A stretch of DNA of 64,000 nucleotides, from the NCBI GenBank assembly GCA_030435675.1, contig CM059623.1, positions 8,334,012 through 8,398,011 on the forward strand, in the 5' to 3' direction. Shown in pieces: positions 46,528 through 58,099 of the stretch; positions within the stretch are counted from its first letter, which is position 1; every line of letters starts with the position of its first letter. The position numbers were made by a program, and so were the translations under genes. The notes under the pieces are model-generated. The model made no database searches, was not told the origin of the DNA, and saw only the letters and a list, made by a program, of their open reading frames with translations. The stretch comes from Steinernema hermaphroditum. Its lineage: Eukaryota; Nematoda; Chromadorea; Rhabditida; Steinernematidae.

Positions 46528-48394
46528 TCAGGAACATCCTTTGAATCGGCTCGTGATAGGTACGTTGAGGGTTCATATACAATTTTGGAAAAACTTGCAT
46601 ACCCCTCAGTGGCTGTTGGGCGTGATTCAATCGGGTTATGCTCTACCTTTTCGCCCTGGGGTTGTTATTGCGGGCTTTATGAAACCGAATGCTCATTCAG
46701 CCGTAAGGGAATCCAGCTTCGTGAATAGCGAGATTCAATCTCTGCTATCATTAGGTGTCATAAGTCTAGTTTCCCACAAGCCTAGGGTTGTTAGCCCCTT
46801 GGGAGTTGTTCATAATGAGTCATCTAACAAGATGCGATTGATTGTTGATTTATCTAGGCTAAATCAGTTTCTTGAGGAGAAGACGATTGTTTTTGAACGT
46901 TTGGAGACAATATCAGCGTTACTCCCGCTAGGTGGGTATCTAGCTTCATATGATATGCGGAGTGGATACCATCACGTTGAAGTTGCTAGGGCTGACAGGG
47001 AATTTTTAGGAATTCGATGGGGTGGTTGCTACTATGTTTTTAATGTCCTACCCTTCGGTCTTTCTACGGCTCCCATGATTTTCACAAAATTATTCCTCTC
47101 CTTGCTAGAACATTGGCGCGCAGATGGCATATTATGTGCATTGTACTTGGATGATGGCCTCGTCTTCGCAGACACATATGACCAGTGTCAAAAATATGTA
47201 GACAGGATCAGGAGGGATCTTGCAGAGGCTGGAGTCGTCACCGCGGACGAAAAGTGCATATGGGACCCGGTCCAGCGCTCAACCTGGTTAGGATATGATA
47301 TCGATCTGGGTAGAGGTGGTGTTCGTATCTCGGAAAAGCGTATAGATCGCCTTGTTGTTAAGGTAAATTCAGTGCTAAACACATTCGCACCATCCAAACT
47401 AGACCGAATGCAGCTCGCCGGCTCCTTTTTTTTGGCCCAGCCGCGCAGCTGAAAGCTCGCAGTTTGCACAGTGTTTTGCTTGATATGGAAGAGTTGCCAA
47501 AGCGAGCGAGCCAAATGCTGTCCCTTGGTGAGCGAGTCGATTTGACGTGGTGGCGATCTAATCTTAGAGCTAGGAATTGGCGCCCTCTCAAGCGCGTTTT
47601 CAACTCTCGTAGGATAGCCACAGATGCGTCAGCAACAGGGGCTGGAGTAGTTATTTGGAACGAGGATGGCTCAACTTCTCGCTCGGGGATTAATTTCAAA
47701 CCAGAAGACCGATTTGAATCCAGCACTTTTAGAGAATGGCAGCAGTTCTATTCGGTCTTCAGGTGTTCGAAAGTGAGCTCAGAAACGCCCAAGTCATCGT
47801 TCAGATTGACAACAAGGGTGCTGTCAGCGTCATCGAAAAAGGTAGCGCAAATCCAAAACTGCAGCAACTAGCTTCCTGGATTTTCGATCTCGCCGAGTCA
47901 ATCGGATCCGAGATTAGACCCGTTTGGGTTCCGAGAGATGAAAATACATTAGCGGATGAAGCAAGCCGCCTTCTTGATCGAGACGATTGGGGCATACATC
48001 TAGAATTTTTTGAATTATGTTGCGTTCGATGGGGATATCCATCTATTGACGTTTTCGCCAACAGTAGGAACGCTCTTTGTCCGCGATTTCTTTCGCGTTT
48101 TCCAGATGTAAACTCGGAAGGAGTGGATGCATTCGCGTCTTCCTGGGAAGGAGAATTCGTTTGGGCTGTGCCACCTCCCAACCTCATTCCTCAGGTAGTT
48201 CTGCAGCCTGGCCATCGCACATGTTCTTCCCGACTTTGTGGTCCGGAAAATCATGGTTATGGTTCGTGAAAGATTTCATTCGTGTAGAACGAGGTTCAGC
48301 GCTGTTCACGCCATCGACCTACGAGCATTCCGTGTTCAATGAACCCCTCTCCTCTTTCGATTTTTATTTTCTCCTAATCGATTGCTCACTTTAG
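46528..48394 (+). pseudogene. PAT copy 2 pol, broken
   Basis: The RT part is intact through YDMRSGYHHVEV, VLPFGLSTAPMIFTKLF and ALYLDDGLVF (open to 47452). The frame is lost at an 8-T run (47426-47433) with a small deletion, again near 47735 before the RNase H middle (VQIDNKGAVSVI), and after 48195 where about 50 bases are missing from the C-terminal domain. RNase H LATDASATGAG-like and SIDVFANSRN ... EFVWAVPPP blocks are recognisable. Confidence 0.83.
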
Positions 48395-48409
48395 TGTTTT
48401 TTGCCTCCT

Positions 48410-48497
48410 GAACTTCATAAAGCATACCTATTATTGAAGTCAGGAGGTTGTGTGGTTTGGTTGATTCCGTACGGAGACGAAATGTACTTTTTCGGAG
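48410..48497 (+). repeat. Split direct repeat B1 of PAT copy 2
   Basis: Matches 49856-49942, with a hairpin around GAAGTCAGGAGG. Confidence 0.85.
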
Positions 48498-48503
48498 AGA
48501 AAA

Positions 48504-48701
48504 TGACTATTTCGTCGTAGTAGTCAGAATCAACCTGGGTTTTGTAGCGGGAACTTGCTGAGTATCAGCAAGTAGGAAAAGCGGTAGGTTCGGTTTTCGC
48601 GATACGTATCGGCGATAGCGGCGAAAACCGACGGCGAGTTTCTTTATCTTGCTCTTTAAGTTCACTCGTGATTTTGGGAAATCACTCTTTTACGGTTAGC
48701 T
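48504..48701 (+). repeat. Split direct repeat A2 (core) of PAT copy 2
   Basis: Second copy of A1, following B1 directly. Confidence 0.85.
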
Positions 48702-48751
48702 CCCTCCCATCCCGTCCCTGGTTAATGTTTGGACTATATGCAGCTTTATAG

Positions 48752-49686
48752 GTCCGTTCGACGAGATCAGCAAGGCAGTTAGTCCCTTCGCGTCACCCGA
48801 AGTAACGAAATGTCTGCTGACGGCACTCGAAGCCTCCCGAGAAAAGTCAACTATGGTTCGTTACCAGGCGGCGGCCCACAAATTCCACAAGTGGAGGGAG
48901 CGAGCCGAAGATCTACCATCCGAAGCTGAAATCTTGGCATATCTAGGATTCCTGCTCAACCAGACTAGCTCTCTTGCTGTCGTCCAAGCCGCATCGTCCG
49001 CCCTCAAGTGGTATTTCAAGTTTGGGCGAGGCAACAACCCAGCCGAATCCATCTGGATCAACGCGTTCTTGGAAGGCGTCAGAAGATCAGCGGCGCCCCC
49101 TATACATCGTACGAAAGTATCCAGCGAGGAAATGCGTCGGATTGTAGGATGGAAGCCGCGGGAGGTCAAGGATCTTCGAATTATAGCTTTGTTGGCAATC
49201 CTCTACGCAGCGTGTCTTCGTCCATCCGAAGGTCTTCGGCTCAAAAAAGAACACGCGAAGTTTTTAAGTACAGGATTGGAGCTGACGATTGTCAAGGACA
49301 AAACAAACAAAGAAGGAAGTCCTAGGATCGTGCCCGTCCAGAAGTCCTCCTCTCCGTTCTGCTCTGTGCAACTCCTTCGTAGATGGCTAGCAGTTAGCCC
49401 ACAGTCGCCGTTCTTGTTCCCGAGCCTTAACAGGCCAGAAGACCCCATGACTTACGACGTCGCTCGAAGAGAACTCATACGAGTCAGCTCGTCGCTCGGA
49501 TTACGGAAGAACCTGACATTACATGGATTTAGAGGTGGTTCAGCGACAGCAGCCATTGCCAACGGCGCGCCGATAGACGAAGTAATGAGGTTTGGCCGAT
49601 GGAAGCGTCAAGAAACACTGGATGCTTACGTGGAGGTGTCAACCGCAACGGTGCCAACAGCGTCCTCCGTGTTCAACCACCTGTGA
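48752..49686 (+). CDS. PAT copy 2 tyrosine recombinase
   Basis: Open from an acceptor-like TTTATAG (ends 48751) to TGA 49684-49686. The first ATG in frame is 48853, but homology with copy 1 begins upstream at PFDEISKAVSPFASPEV, so the true start is probably on an earlier exon. N-terminal SAM-like domain (STMVRYQAAAHKFHKW). The catalytic domain has the first arginine in AACLRPSEGLRL, LHGFRGGSATAA (HxxR), GRWKRQETLDAYVE with the tryptophan/tyrosine nucleophile. All four catalytic positions are present. It circularises or integrates the element DNA. Confidence 0.9.
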
Positions 49687-49744
49687 AGCTCTCTTTGATG
49701 GCCGTTAGCCTGGTGTTAATTGTTTTTGTTCGATCGCTTGTTGT

Positions 49745-49850
49745 TACCCACTGTTGATTGTTGTTACTGAGTTGCTTGGTTGCCATTTGATCGATCTCCT
49801 GTTGTTACATCGATCTCTTGTTGTTTTCACCCACTGTTGATTGTTATTTC
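49745..49850. repeat. Degenerate tandem repeat after the recombinase
   Basis: Recurring words GATCGATCTC-TGTTGTTA and CACTGTTGATTGTT between recombinase and B2 of PAT copy 2. Non-coding. Confidence 0.5.
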
Positions 49851-49855
49851 CGAGT

Positions 49856-49942
49856 GAACTTCATAAAGCATACCTATATTGAAGTCAGGAGGTTGTGTGG
49901 TTTGGTTGATTCCGTACGGAGACGAAATGTACTTTTTCGCGT
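49856..49942 (+). repeat. Split direct repeat B2 of PAT copy 2
   Basis: Right-hand repeat of copy 2. Confidence 0.82.
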
Positions 49943-50475
49943 TTTTCGGAGAGAAAACATAGGAGTATTTGACGCCACGAAAATTGGCGGAAGCTTACCG
50001 ATAAATCTCCTTTTTTTATTTTGTGTGTGTTTTTTTCTGCTTGGCTATGGTACAAGGACCTCTCCTTACGTGGTGTTCGGCACACAGACAGACTGATAGA
50101 TGCAGAGTCACGACAGAGACGTCTACATCCCTTCGCTAGACAGTGTGAATCGCGAGCGATGCGGCACACTGCGATCTGTGATTATCGATCGGAGATGTTT
50201 CAGCGCATCTCTGTCCGGCTCTCTGATCATTCTGCTCGGCTGCACGCCACAGCTCCTTGTGCTTTCGTTGCGGAAAGTTGTCCCGTAAAATTCGCTTCTT
50301 CTTCTTCTGACGTAATCCCTCTCTTCGCCTTCTCCCATCACGCGACTCGATTCCCTCCCTCGGTCAACCGATTCCTCCTACTCGGCCCGTGGAGCTATCG
50401 CTCGATCTCCGCTTGGTTGAATCAAAACTTTCCTTGGCGTGTAATGTTTTAATCTGACGTGTTTCTGTTTGCAGG
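49943..50475. promoter_or_regulatory. Upstream region of MCCC2
   Basis: Non-coding. GTTTGCAG at 50467-50474 ends one base before the MCCC2 ATG and is a probable trans-splice or 5' exon acceptor. Confidence 0.5.
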
Positions 50476-52419
50476 ATGATTGGTGCACTTCAAAGGCTTT
50501 CCCGAAGCAGATCTCTAGTTCTCGCCAGCTGTAAGTCTCAGTCCCCAAGTATTCCATTCTTCCTTCTCTTTCAGGCCGCTCCATCGGATCACGATGCGAA
50601 AGCCGGAATGATCTCTGCCAGCGGCGGACTTTGGTCGATACGAGCCGTTCTTCTGCCCAGTCAGTTCACTCTCGTTGTATATTCCATGAAGAACACATCT
50701 CTAGGCATATTCCCCGTGCCAGGCTCCACAGCGGCGCTTCGGTATGCGCTACAAAGATCTGGCCGGCGATTAAGTCCACTGTCGACCCGACTTCGAACGA
50801 TTTTGCGGCAAACGACCAGCAGATGCGAGAAGTGGTCGACGATCTTCGGAGCGTTATTCGAAAGGTGGAGAGCGGAGCTGAAGAGACGACGAAGAAGCGC
50901 CACAAGGCGAAGGGGAAGATGCTCGCCCGCGAGCGCGTCGAGGCGCTCATTGACGAAGGATCGGCCTTCTTGGAACTGTCGCAACTCGCCGGCCACAACG
51001 TATACGAGAACGAGGACGTTCCCGCTGGAGGTATCATCACCGGAATCGGCACCGTTGCTGGACGCCACTGCATGATCGTCGCCAACGACGCGACCGTCAA
51101 GGGAGGCACCTACTATCCCGTGACGGTCAAGAAGCACCTCCGCGCCCAAGACATCGCTAGAGAGAACAACCTGCCCTGTGTTTACCTGGTCGACTCCGGT
51201 GGAGCGAACCTTCCGCGCCAGGCGAATATCTTCGCCGACCGCGACCACTTCGGACGCATCTTCTTCAATCAGGCGACGATGTCGGCCGGCGGAATCCCTC
51301 AGATCGCGGTGGTCATGGGCTCCTGCACGGCCGGTGGTGCCTACGTCCCAGCAATGGCTGACCAGTCGATCATCGTCCAGAAGAACGGCACAGTCTTCCT
51401 TGGAGGTCCGCCTCTCGTGAAGGCCGCCACCGGCGAAGAAGTAGGGAAGCACCTAGAAAGAGCTGTGTCACCGTAACGCTTTGCAGATCAGCGCAGAGGA
51501 ACTTGGAGGTGCCGACCTTCACTGCAGCCAGTCAGGCGTCACCGACTATTTCGCCACGAGCGATGCTCACGCCCTCTACCAAGCCCGATGCGTTGTCGCC
51601 GGCCTCAAGGAGAGCCCCGCTGTGTCGGCTATGCGCCTTGGTGCCCAAGACGAGCCTCTCTACGACCCCGAGGAGATCTACGGAATCGTCGGAGCGAACC
51701 TGAAGAAGACCTATGACGTTCGCGAGGTTATCGCGCGCGTCGTCGACGGCTCGCGCTTCGAAGAGTTCAAGAAGCGTTACGGAGAGACACTGGTCACCGG
51801 ATTCGCCACCCTCTATGGCCAGAAAATCGGAATCCTCGCCAACAACGGTGTCCTCTTCAGCGAGTCCGCCGTTAAGGGTGCGCACTTCATCGAACTGTGC
51901 TGCCAGAGAAACATTCCACTCCTCTTCCTCCAAAACATCACTGGGTTCATGGTGGGTCGCGACGCCGAAGCCGGTGGCATAGCGAAGCACGGCGCGAAGC
52001 TCGTCACCGCTGTGGCCTGCGCCAGCGTCCCGAAGATCAGCGTGCTCATCGGAGGATCCTACGGAGCCGGAAACTACGGTATGTGCGGACGCGCTTACAG
52101 TCCGCGCTTCCTCTTCATGTGGCCAAACGCCCGGATCTCCGTGATGGGAGGCGAACAGGCTGCCAACGTCCTTGCTCAAGTCCAGCGCGACCGTCGGGCG
52201 CGCGAAGGGCGCCAGTGGACCAAAGAAGAGGAGCGGCGTTTGAAGGGTCCCGTCGAGAAACGTTTCGAGGAAGAGGGTCATCCCTACTTCGCCTCGGCCC
52301 GTCTCTGGGACGACGGCGTCATCGACCCGAAAGATACCCGCAAGGTGGTTGGCATGGCCTTGCAGGCCTCGCTAAACGCCCCCATCCCCGAGACGAAGTT
52401 CGGCGTCTTCCGAATGTAA
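50476..52419 (+). CDS. MCCC2: Methylcrotonoyl-CoA carboxylase beta subunit
   Basis: The first exon, ATG 50476, encodes a basic, serine-rich presequence [18 protein letters not shown] and is spliced (donor GCCAGCT/GTAAGT) to the mature protein. Carboxyltransferase signatures: [101 protein letters not shown], then after an intron near 51440-51486 the second half with [58 protein letters not shown] and the terminal KFGVFRM. This is the leucine-degradation enzyme of the mitochondrial matrix, paired with the biotinylated alpha subunit. The 5' end between about 50575 and 50745 has more than one possible splice form. Confidence 0.95.
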
Positions 52420-52798
52420 TGGTGGTTAGGCTGGTGCATTGTTTTGTTATCTGATCTGTGAGAGTCTAATGTATAAGCATAAATTGTTTTCCATTGAGAG
52501 CCTTCCTCGATCTGTGCACACACGATCTCAGGAGCAAAAAAAAAGTAAGAAGAAGCTAGCTCCTCCAAGTAAAAGAGAAACTTGACTAGGGTACGGTAGT
52601 GGTCTCAAAGGGAAAATCCTTGCACTACAGTCATTGTGTACTGTCAACGAAATGACTGATTTACTTTCTGAACTCGTAGCGGCTTGGATTTGGAGGAGAT
52701 TCTGAGACTTCTTGAGTATTTTGAGTGACAGTAACTCCCTCCGATCTTTGAACGTGGCGTGTTTCGCCAGTTCCATCGCGTATCTCCTTCTTTTCAGG

Positions 52799-54237
52799 AT
52801 GATTGGCCTCAACGCCGTCCAAAGGCTCTCTCTGAGTAAAACGACGCTTCTGGCCAGCTGTAAGAGCTTCTCCTTCAGGATCTGTCTGAGCTTCTTTTGC
52901 TTTCAGGTCGAACAATCCGCACCCGATGGGAACGCGCCTACCTCAAGGATCTCTACCACAGGCGCGTCTTGCTCGGGGCCGACCCTCTCGTGAGCCGAGC
53001 GTCCCAAACAAACTGGTATGTTCTCTTCTTATTAATCCATTTGCGACCAAAATGCTGCGCTTTTAGGGACTACGCGTCTGAATTATATGCCTTTGGCCAT
53101 CGTGTTGGCGCAAACGGAGTCCCCCACGACGCTCTCAGGAAGGCTCTGACGAATGACTCCTTCTTCAAAAGACCCGATGTGGAGGCTGATGCGAGCGGCG
53201 CGCAGCCGAGTATGGAGGACTCTGTGTCCGAAGAAGCTGGCGACAACTCCGAGTTCATTTCACTTGGTACGGCCCAGTTCTATGTCACGTTCTCTAGCGC
53301 ACCGTTTCAGGAACACAGCGTCTCGTTGGTCTGACGTCGGCGTACTTGCGCGTCCACTTTCCGAAGGCCCCGGAAGAGTTCATCACGTCGATCTGTTCGG
53401 AACTGTGCGCTGACGATCTACTTGCCTCGCTGGCCACCTTCGTTGGTTTGAATCATCTGGTGCGCACCGGAGAATTCCCCCCGAACAACGCGTCCCTGGC
53501 AAACGTCTTCCGATCGCTCGTCGGCTGCCTCCCAGAAGAACGCAGCGCCCAGCTCGTCATCGACTTCGTGCTGCCTCAGCTCGTGGACGTCGACTTTGTC
53601 GATGCCTTTCCACTCGCGGAGCCGCTCGACGTCCTCGCCGATCTCCTCAAGAAGCAGGACGGCGTCCAGAAGGTGGAGCCCAGAATCATTCGATCATCTG
53701 GTGTGGTCAGCGCCGAGCCACTTTACATCGTCGGAATCTACGCCGATGAAGAACTTGTCGGAGAAAGTACGTCCCGGCAGAGAGGGTCTCTGATGATGAG
53801 CGCTATTTCAGGCGCTGGTGAAAGCGTAGCCATAGCCTGTGATTTGGCAGCTCGGGAGGGACTTCTTCGTCGTTGGGACGTCGCCACGGACCGCATCCTC
53901 CTTTTTGGCGACCGCTTTGACAAGACCTTATTTGACCGTTTCTCTAAGCCGGCGTATAAACTGGCGGATGTTTGCTCACCTGGGTAAGCGGCGTCCTCTG
54001 TTTACCGTATCTGATATCAATTGTTGCAGCACTGACATCTCCACGCTGCCGGTGCTCGAGTTGACGGAACGCGATGAGCTCAACGTGGTGGAGATGGCGA
54101 TGCGCTACAGGAACGAAATCCGACCCGCTGTCGGACAACCTCTACGTCGGCGTCTCAGGCACAAGTTCTCCCGAGGATCGCTCGCGAAACGGTCCTTCCG
54201 ATACTTGGTCAAGCCCAAAGTGTACACAGTTTCTTAG
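52799..54237 (+). CDS. mrpl-44: Mitochondrial ribosomal protein mL44 (RNase III-like fold)
   Basis: Exon 1 from ATG 52799 gives [20 protein letters not shown], strikingly like the MCCC2 presequence, with the same intron position (GCCAGCT/GTAAG). It continues [20 protein letters not shown], then [14 protein letters not shown], a variable acidic loop, [15 protein letters not shown], the helical RNase III-like part with [11 protein letters not shown], and a double-strand-RNA-binding-like end [17 protein letters not shown] ... [20 protein letters not shown]. The family is in the large mitoribosomal subunit and lacks catalytic residues. It ends TAG 54235-54237. It lies 379 bases after the MCCC2 stop on the same strand. 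Confidence 0.9.
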
Positions 54238-54435
54238 GTGCCTTGTTGTTATGTTTTTTTCCGAGTTTATTGTGTAGATTTGTTGAGAGCCATAAAGAAA
54301 GGCAAAGGTTCGGAAACACTTGGGTTCGTCGCTGCATACAGGGTTGCAAACGACGGCAATTATCCAAGGGGGAAGTGACCGTTTTTGGAGACTCGTTGTC
54401 CGGCAATAGATTAGCGTATTTACAAGAACAGGTCG

Positions 54436-55326
54436 TCACATGAACCACTCCTTGCGGTGGAGGAAGGAGTAGGTCTTGCGCTGGTCGGCGATTAGCTTCG
54501 CTAGAACGGGACAGCACATGGCGACGAGGGCGAAGATGCACGCCAGTGCGTAGGGCCACCCGATTCTGCAAAGAGTGGATTGCAGTAGCCCCGCCGCACT
54601 CCCTTACCGGCAGTTGGTGGACTGGAGAAGCTGGTTAGGGGAGCAGAGGACATCGTCGAGATCGAAGGGGACGGCAATGACGCCGATGCCGGTGAGCACG
54701 ACTGAAAAGGGCCAGAATGCATAGCTCAAGGAAGAGGGTCTCGTGACGTCGGACCCTTTCTCGACCGGAACAGGCCGCGAGTGTTTGCACAAGCCGAATC
54801 GAAGTCGACCCGTCGAGACTACCGTAAACAGAGAAGAAGACTCACCTGAGAGCATTTGGACGTTGGAGGCGAGGTCCACGGGTCGCGCTTTGTTGGTGCA
54901 GAAGAGGAAGGGGAGCACGAAGACTGTGGAGACTAGCAGTATTACGGTACCTTAAGCGTTTTTGTGTTTTATCTCTTTCTACTGAATGCTTTGTTTTCTG
55001 TGGACATTTCTGGAACCCGAGGAGATGGCAAAAGGAAATTCCCAAAGCTAATTTCCCTGAGCGAAGCGCAGGCCTCTGAGGAGCTCTCTCGTTGGTTTCT
55101 GCCCACTTGGAAGAGTAAACGTAACAGTACCGACGACGTAGAGGCTGAGGATGAGGACGGCGAGTGGGGCGAGTCGAAGCTGGCAGTCGCGGGCGGGCTC
55201 CTGGTAACAGATGGCGAAGAGACCCTGGGAAAGGGGCCCATGGACGATCCAGTCGGACTGGAGGAGAACGAGGAGCTGGCCGAGGGAGAGGGCGCCGCTG
55301 AGGACGACCCACACGAGGGACAGCAT
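54436..55326 (-). CDS. LHFPL-like tetraspan membrane protein
   Basis: Four hydrophobic segments: VWVVLSGALSLGQLLVLL, LAPLAVLILSLYVVGTVTF, a third around YAFWPFSVVLTGIGVIAVPF and a fourth GWPYALACIFALVAMCCPVL. Pattern W(I)VHGPLSQGLFAIC between helices 1 and 2, paired cysteines DVLCSPNQLLQSTNCR in the second outer loop before the last helix, and a short basic/aromatic C-tail RKTYSF...RKEWFM. The order and cysteines fit the LHFPL family (lipoma HMGIC fusion partner-like), some of whose members assist ion-channel complexes. The 5' end is unsure: the frame stays open upstream through PARATVPQNCP, so a further exon before 55372 is likely. Confidence 0.6.
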
Positions 55327-55439
55327 AGGGCAGTTCTGAGGGACGGTCGCTCGCGCAGGCCTGCAGAGGGGAGTGACTCATCGCCGCCGGCGATCTCCTA
55401 TGATGGATTCGATTGCGCAATAGGCTTAACTTGATGGGG

Positions 55440-56036
55440 CCGAACGCCTCCCGTGAGTAGAGGAATGGACCCTAATTGGACTCGTCGGAGTCTTCGCCTC
55501 TCAGACACTTCCTCTGGCTTCGGTCCACGTCAGGTATCCTTTCGGCACGAAAGAAACGCTAATTACGCCGCGAAGGACATCTTTTGTTTCTTCGGAGCGA
55601 AAATACAAATGGTCGTCATCGAATATCACACTCGACTTCTTCTGCCCCCTACCATAATCCGGGCCCTCGCAAGGGCGTTCTCGGAACGGCCCGAGGACTC
55701 CGAACTTCGGGCGTCTTCCTTCCGGACCTCCGGGAAGCCACTCGGGCCATCTGCCCGCAGGGAATATTAATGGGACGCGGACACGATAAGATCTCCGAAT
55801 TTGACGTCCTCCGCGTCGACTCATTGTTTTCTCGCGGGAAATTAATCGCCCAAATCTTTCTTAATTTATGCTGACGCTGTCTTCTGGAGGGAGGGGCCGA
55901 CCCGAGAAAGAGAAGTGGATTCACGGCTTTATTGTGTCGAGAAGAGTCACAGAAGTTACAACAACGGAGTCAGCTCTGTCTAGGGAAGCGGAGTGGTGCC
56001 GGGAGGGTCCCGCGTCGTGTGTTCGGACTGCGCGGA
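55440..56036. other. Intergenic
   Basis: GC-rich non-coding sequence between the LHFPL-like gene and pdf-1, with GATA-type words (CGATAAGATC near 55785). No gene recognised. Confidence 0.4.
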
Positions 56037-57459
56037 CTAGCGGCGTCCGGCCGAGTGGAGACGATTCAGATTCATGCCGAGGAGGCCGTTGATCAGTTCC
56101 GCGTTCGAGCGCTTTCCCACCGCCGACAGCTTTCCCAAGTCCATGCCGATCAGCCCGTTGATGAGCTCTGCGTTGCGTTTCACCATCAGCTCCGACTCGT
56201 ACTGAAACGAAGAGGTCATTCGGCGCTACCGTACCTCAGAGGTGACCCGGGCGTTATGCCCGGGTGTTCCTGGCGGATGAGTAAAAGAAAAGGAGAGAAA
56301 AACAAGACCCCGAGGGAGATAAATCCGCCGTCGACGTCACGCGAAACAAAGTGTGCAACTCGGCGCGTGATTTGCGGCTTCTGACCGGGCCAATTACCCC
56401 CTATTCAGAAGAACAGGCGCCTGGAGGGGCGAAGTGTTTGTTTCGGACGCTTTTCCACCGTGGGAACCGCCTGTGCACTCCTGAGGGCCACACGCCGCTC
56501 GCGAGTCCTCGAGAACCCTCCGGAAGCGATAATTGAGAGTGTCCGTGCCTCTTGACTTCCGGACGCCAATTAAGGCGACATTCGATTAGTCAGAGTTCAG
56601 GGGTCGCCCACCGAATCCTCTCCTAGGTCCCCGAAGTCATTTTTTCGCTGTTTATCTTCGACTTAGGCCTGCATCCCTGACGGGGAATCAGTGAGAGGGT
56701 CCGAGTGTTTCTCCGCGATAGCGCCGTTCGTCGGCGATTATCGCAATTAGAAGCCCCCGAGGAGGAGGGGCTTCTTGTGACGTCGCCACAACTGTCTCGA
56801 GCAAAACTGAATGACGGCATTTGTACCGGAAGCGGCGACAATCCGCTAATCGAAGCGGATTCATGGCCGGAAGAAGCCGTGCCTCCGGAGAGGCGTATGA
56901 CCGTAGAAAACACAGAGGCAACCTACATAGAGAATCCCTAGGAAGTGCTGTTCATTAAGATTTCGATCACCAGGCGCCTCCCGACGCCCTTAACGAGCTT
57001 TGTCCCCTGTGTGTCCTTGGAGACTCGTAATTCCACATAGAATCCACTCAGATGGGTCTGCGCTACAAGGCAGTCTTAAGGACGTAGGCAACGACCAGAG
57101 GAGAAAGGGTACGGTACTTCGGATGCAATTTTCACCTTTTATTGTCTTCTTCATCGCATTTTGCAAAAACTAACATGAGAAGGAACCTAACGACCCACAG
57201 GAGTACGCTAATTTGAGCGCCACACAGTCGCAACGCGCATTACGACCCAGAAACTTCATTAAAGTCCTTCAGAGTCAGCATAAGAAGGACAAAAAGGGAT
57301 TCCCTTTCAAACAGTCTTTAAGACGCCTGTGTCTCCTAGACATAGACATGCCTAACTCACCTGAGACGCCAGATCGGGTCTGTAGACGAGGGGCGTCGCG
57401 GCGGCGACAACGGCCAGAAGGGCGACGAGGAGTGCAACAACGACGGAATCGCACTTCAT
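56037..57459 (-). CDS. pdf-1: PDF-1 type pigment-dispersing-factor neuropeptide precursor
   Basis: Two exons with matching phases: 57459-57361 (99 bases) and 56201-56037 (165 bases), separated by a 1.16-kb intron (GTGAGT ... CGTTTCAG). The 87-residue precursor has a signal peptide (MKCDSVVVALLVALLAVVAA), a short spacer, then YESELMVKR and two PDF peptides cut at KR and at the terminal RR. Both keep the NAELINGL core and end in glycine, so both should be amidated: the first ends GKLSAVG, the second LHSAG. This matches nematode PDF-1a/PDF-1b, which signal through PDFR-1 in locomotion and mate-searching circuits. Here the first peptide follows KR directly with Asn, lacking the usual N-terminal Ser. 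The large intron and downstream region may hold regulatory sequence. Confidence 0.95.
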
Positions 57460-58099
57460 GACTGAGATTCGACTTCGAGGGCCACACACAATGCCCGAAG
57501 ACGCCCCGAGAGGAGCTAAGTAGTCGGCGTCGACGCCGCCCCCCGGGCGCCGTCCAATGCCGCCCTCGAGGCGACAGTTCCTCCGGAGGCGCTCCGCCCC
57601 CGGACCCAGACGGTTCCGCCGCAGGTGTCCCCTCGGGCGGCCATTACCGGCATCCGGATCCAATAAATCGAATTTGCGACCACACGCGCTCCGAACACCT
57701 CAAAAACACGGCGCATTCCTCCGGCGCACGAATCCCAAGGGCTTCTTCACCGATTGGATTAGCCACTTAGTCATCCATTAGCTTTCACCGATGCAAATGA
57801 GAAGCGAATCCCACGCGTCTGCACGCTACTTCCTACTGTAACCTAATTATAGATAAAAATCTTCATTCTGGATAAATAAACCTCACAATTCATTCTTCTG
57901 CTTCGGTTTAAAAAGTAAAAGAAAAAGGTACATAAATACAGAAAGAGAGCATGGAAATCAGCAAGGACGTCAACGTCTAAAGAAAGAAGAGCACCGCAAA
58001 GAGAAGACACAGTGTGAGACGGGGAAGAGTCAGGGCACGGACGGAAATGGCGACTTTCGGCACCTAAGGTGAAGCAGTTCTTGGGAATTCGGAGCGTCG
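57460..58099. other. Intergenic between LRRFIP and pdf-1
   Basis: The GC-rich left half is presumably the pdf-1 promoter; the AT-rich right half is the 3' flank of the LRRFIP-like gene. No specific element recognised. Confidence 0.4.

Larger units (their letters stand above)
45204..49942 (+). mobile_element. PAT-type tyrosine-recombinase retrotransposon, copy 2 (different family)
   Basis: Split direct repeats: A1 (core 45241-45429), gag, pol, B1 48410-about 48497, A2 (core 48504-48701), recombinase, B2 49856-about 49942. The repeats are unrelated in sequence to those of copy 1 but have the same plan and similar hairpins (AACTTGCTGAGTATCAGCAAGT in A; CCTCCTGA ... TCAGGAGG in B). Gag and recombinase frames are open; pol has frame changes. 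The right end is approximate because a short CGTTTTTCGG tail follows. Confidence 0.86.
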
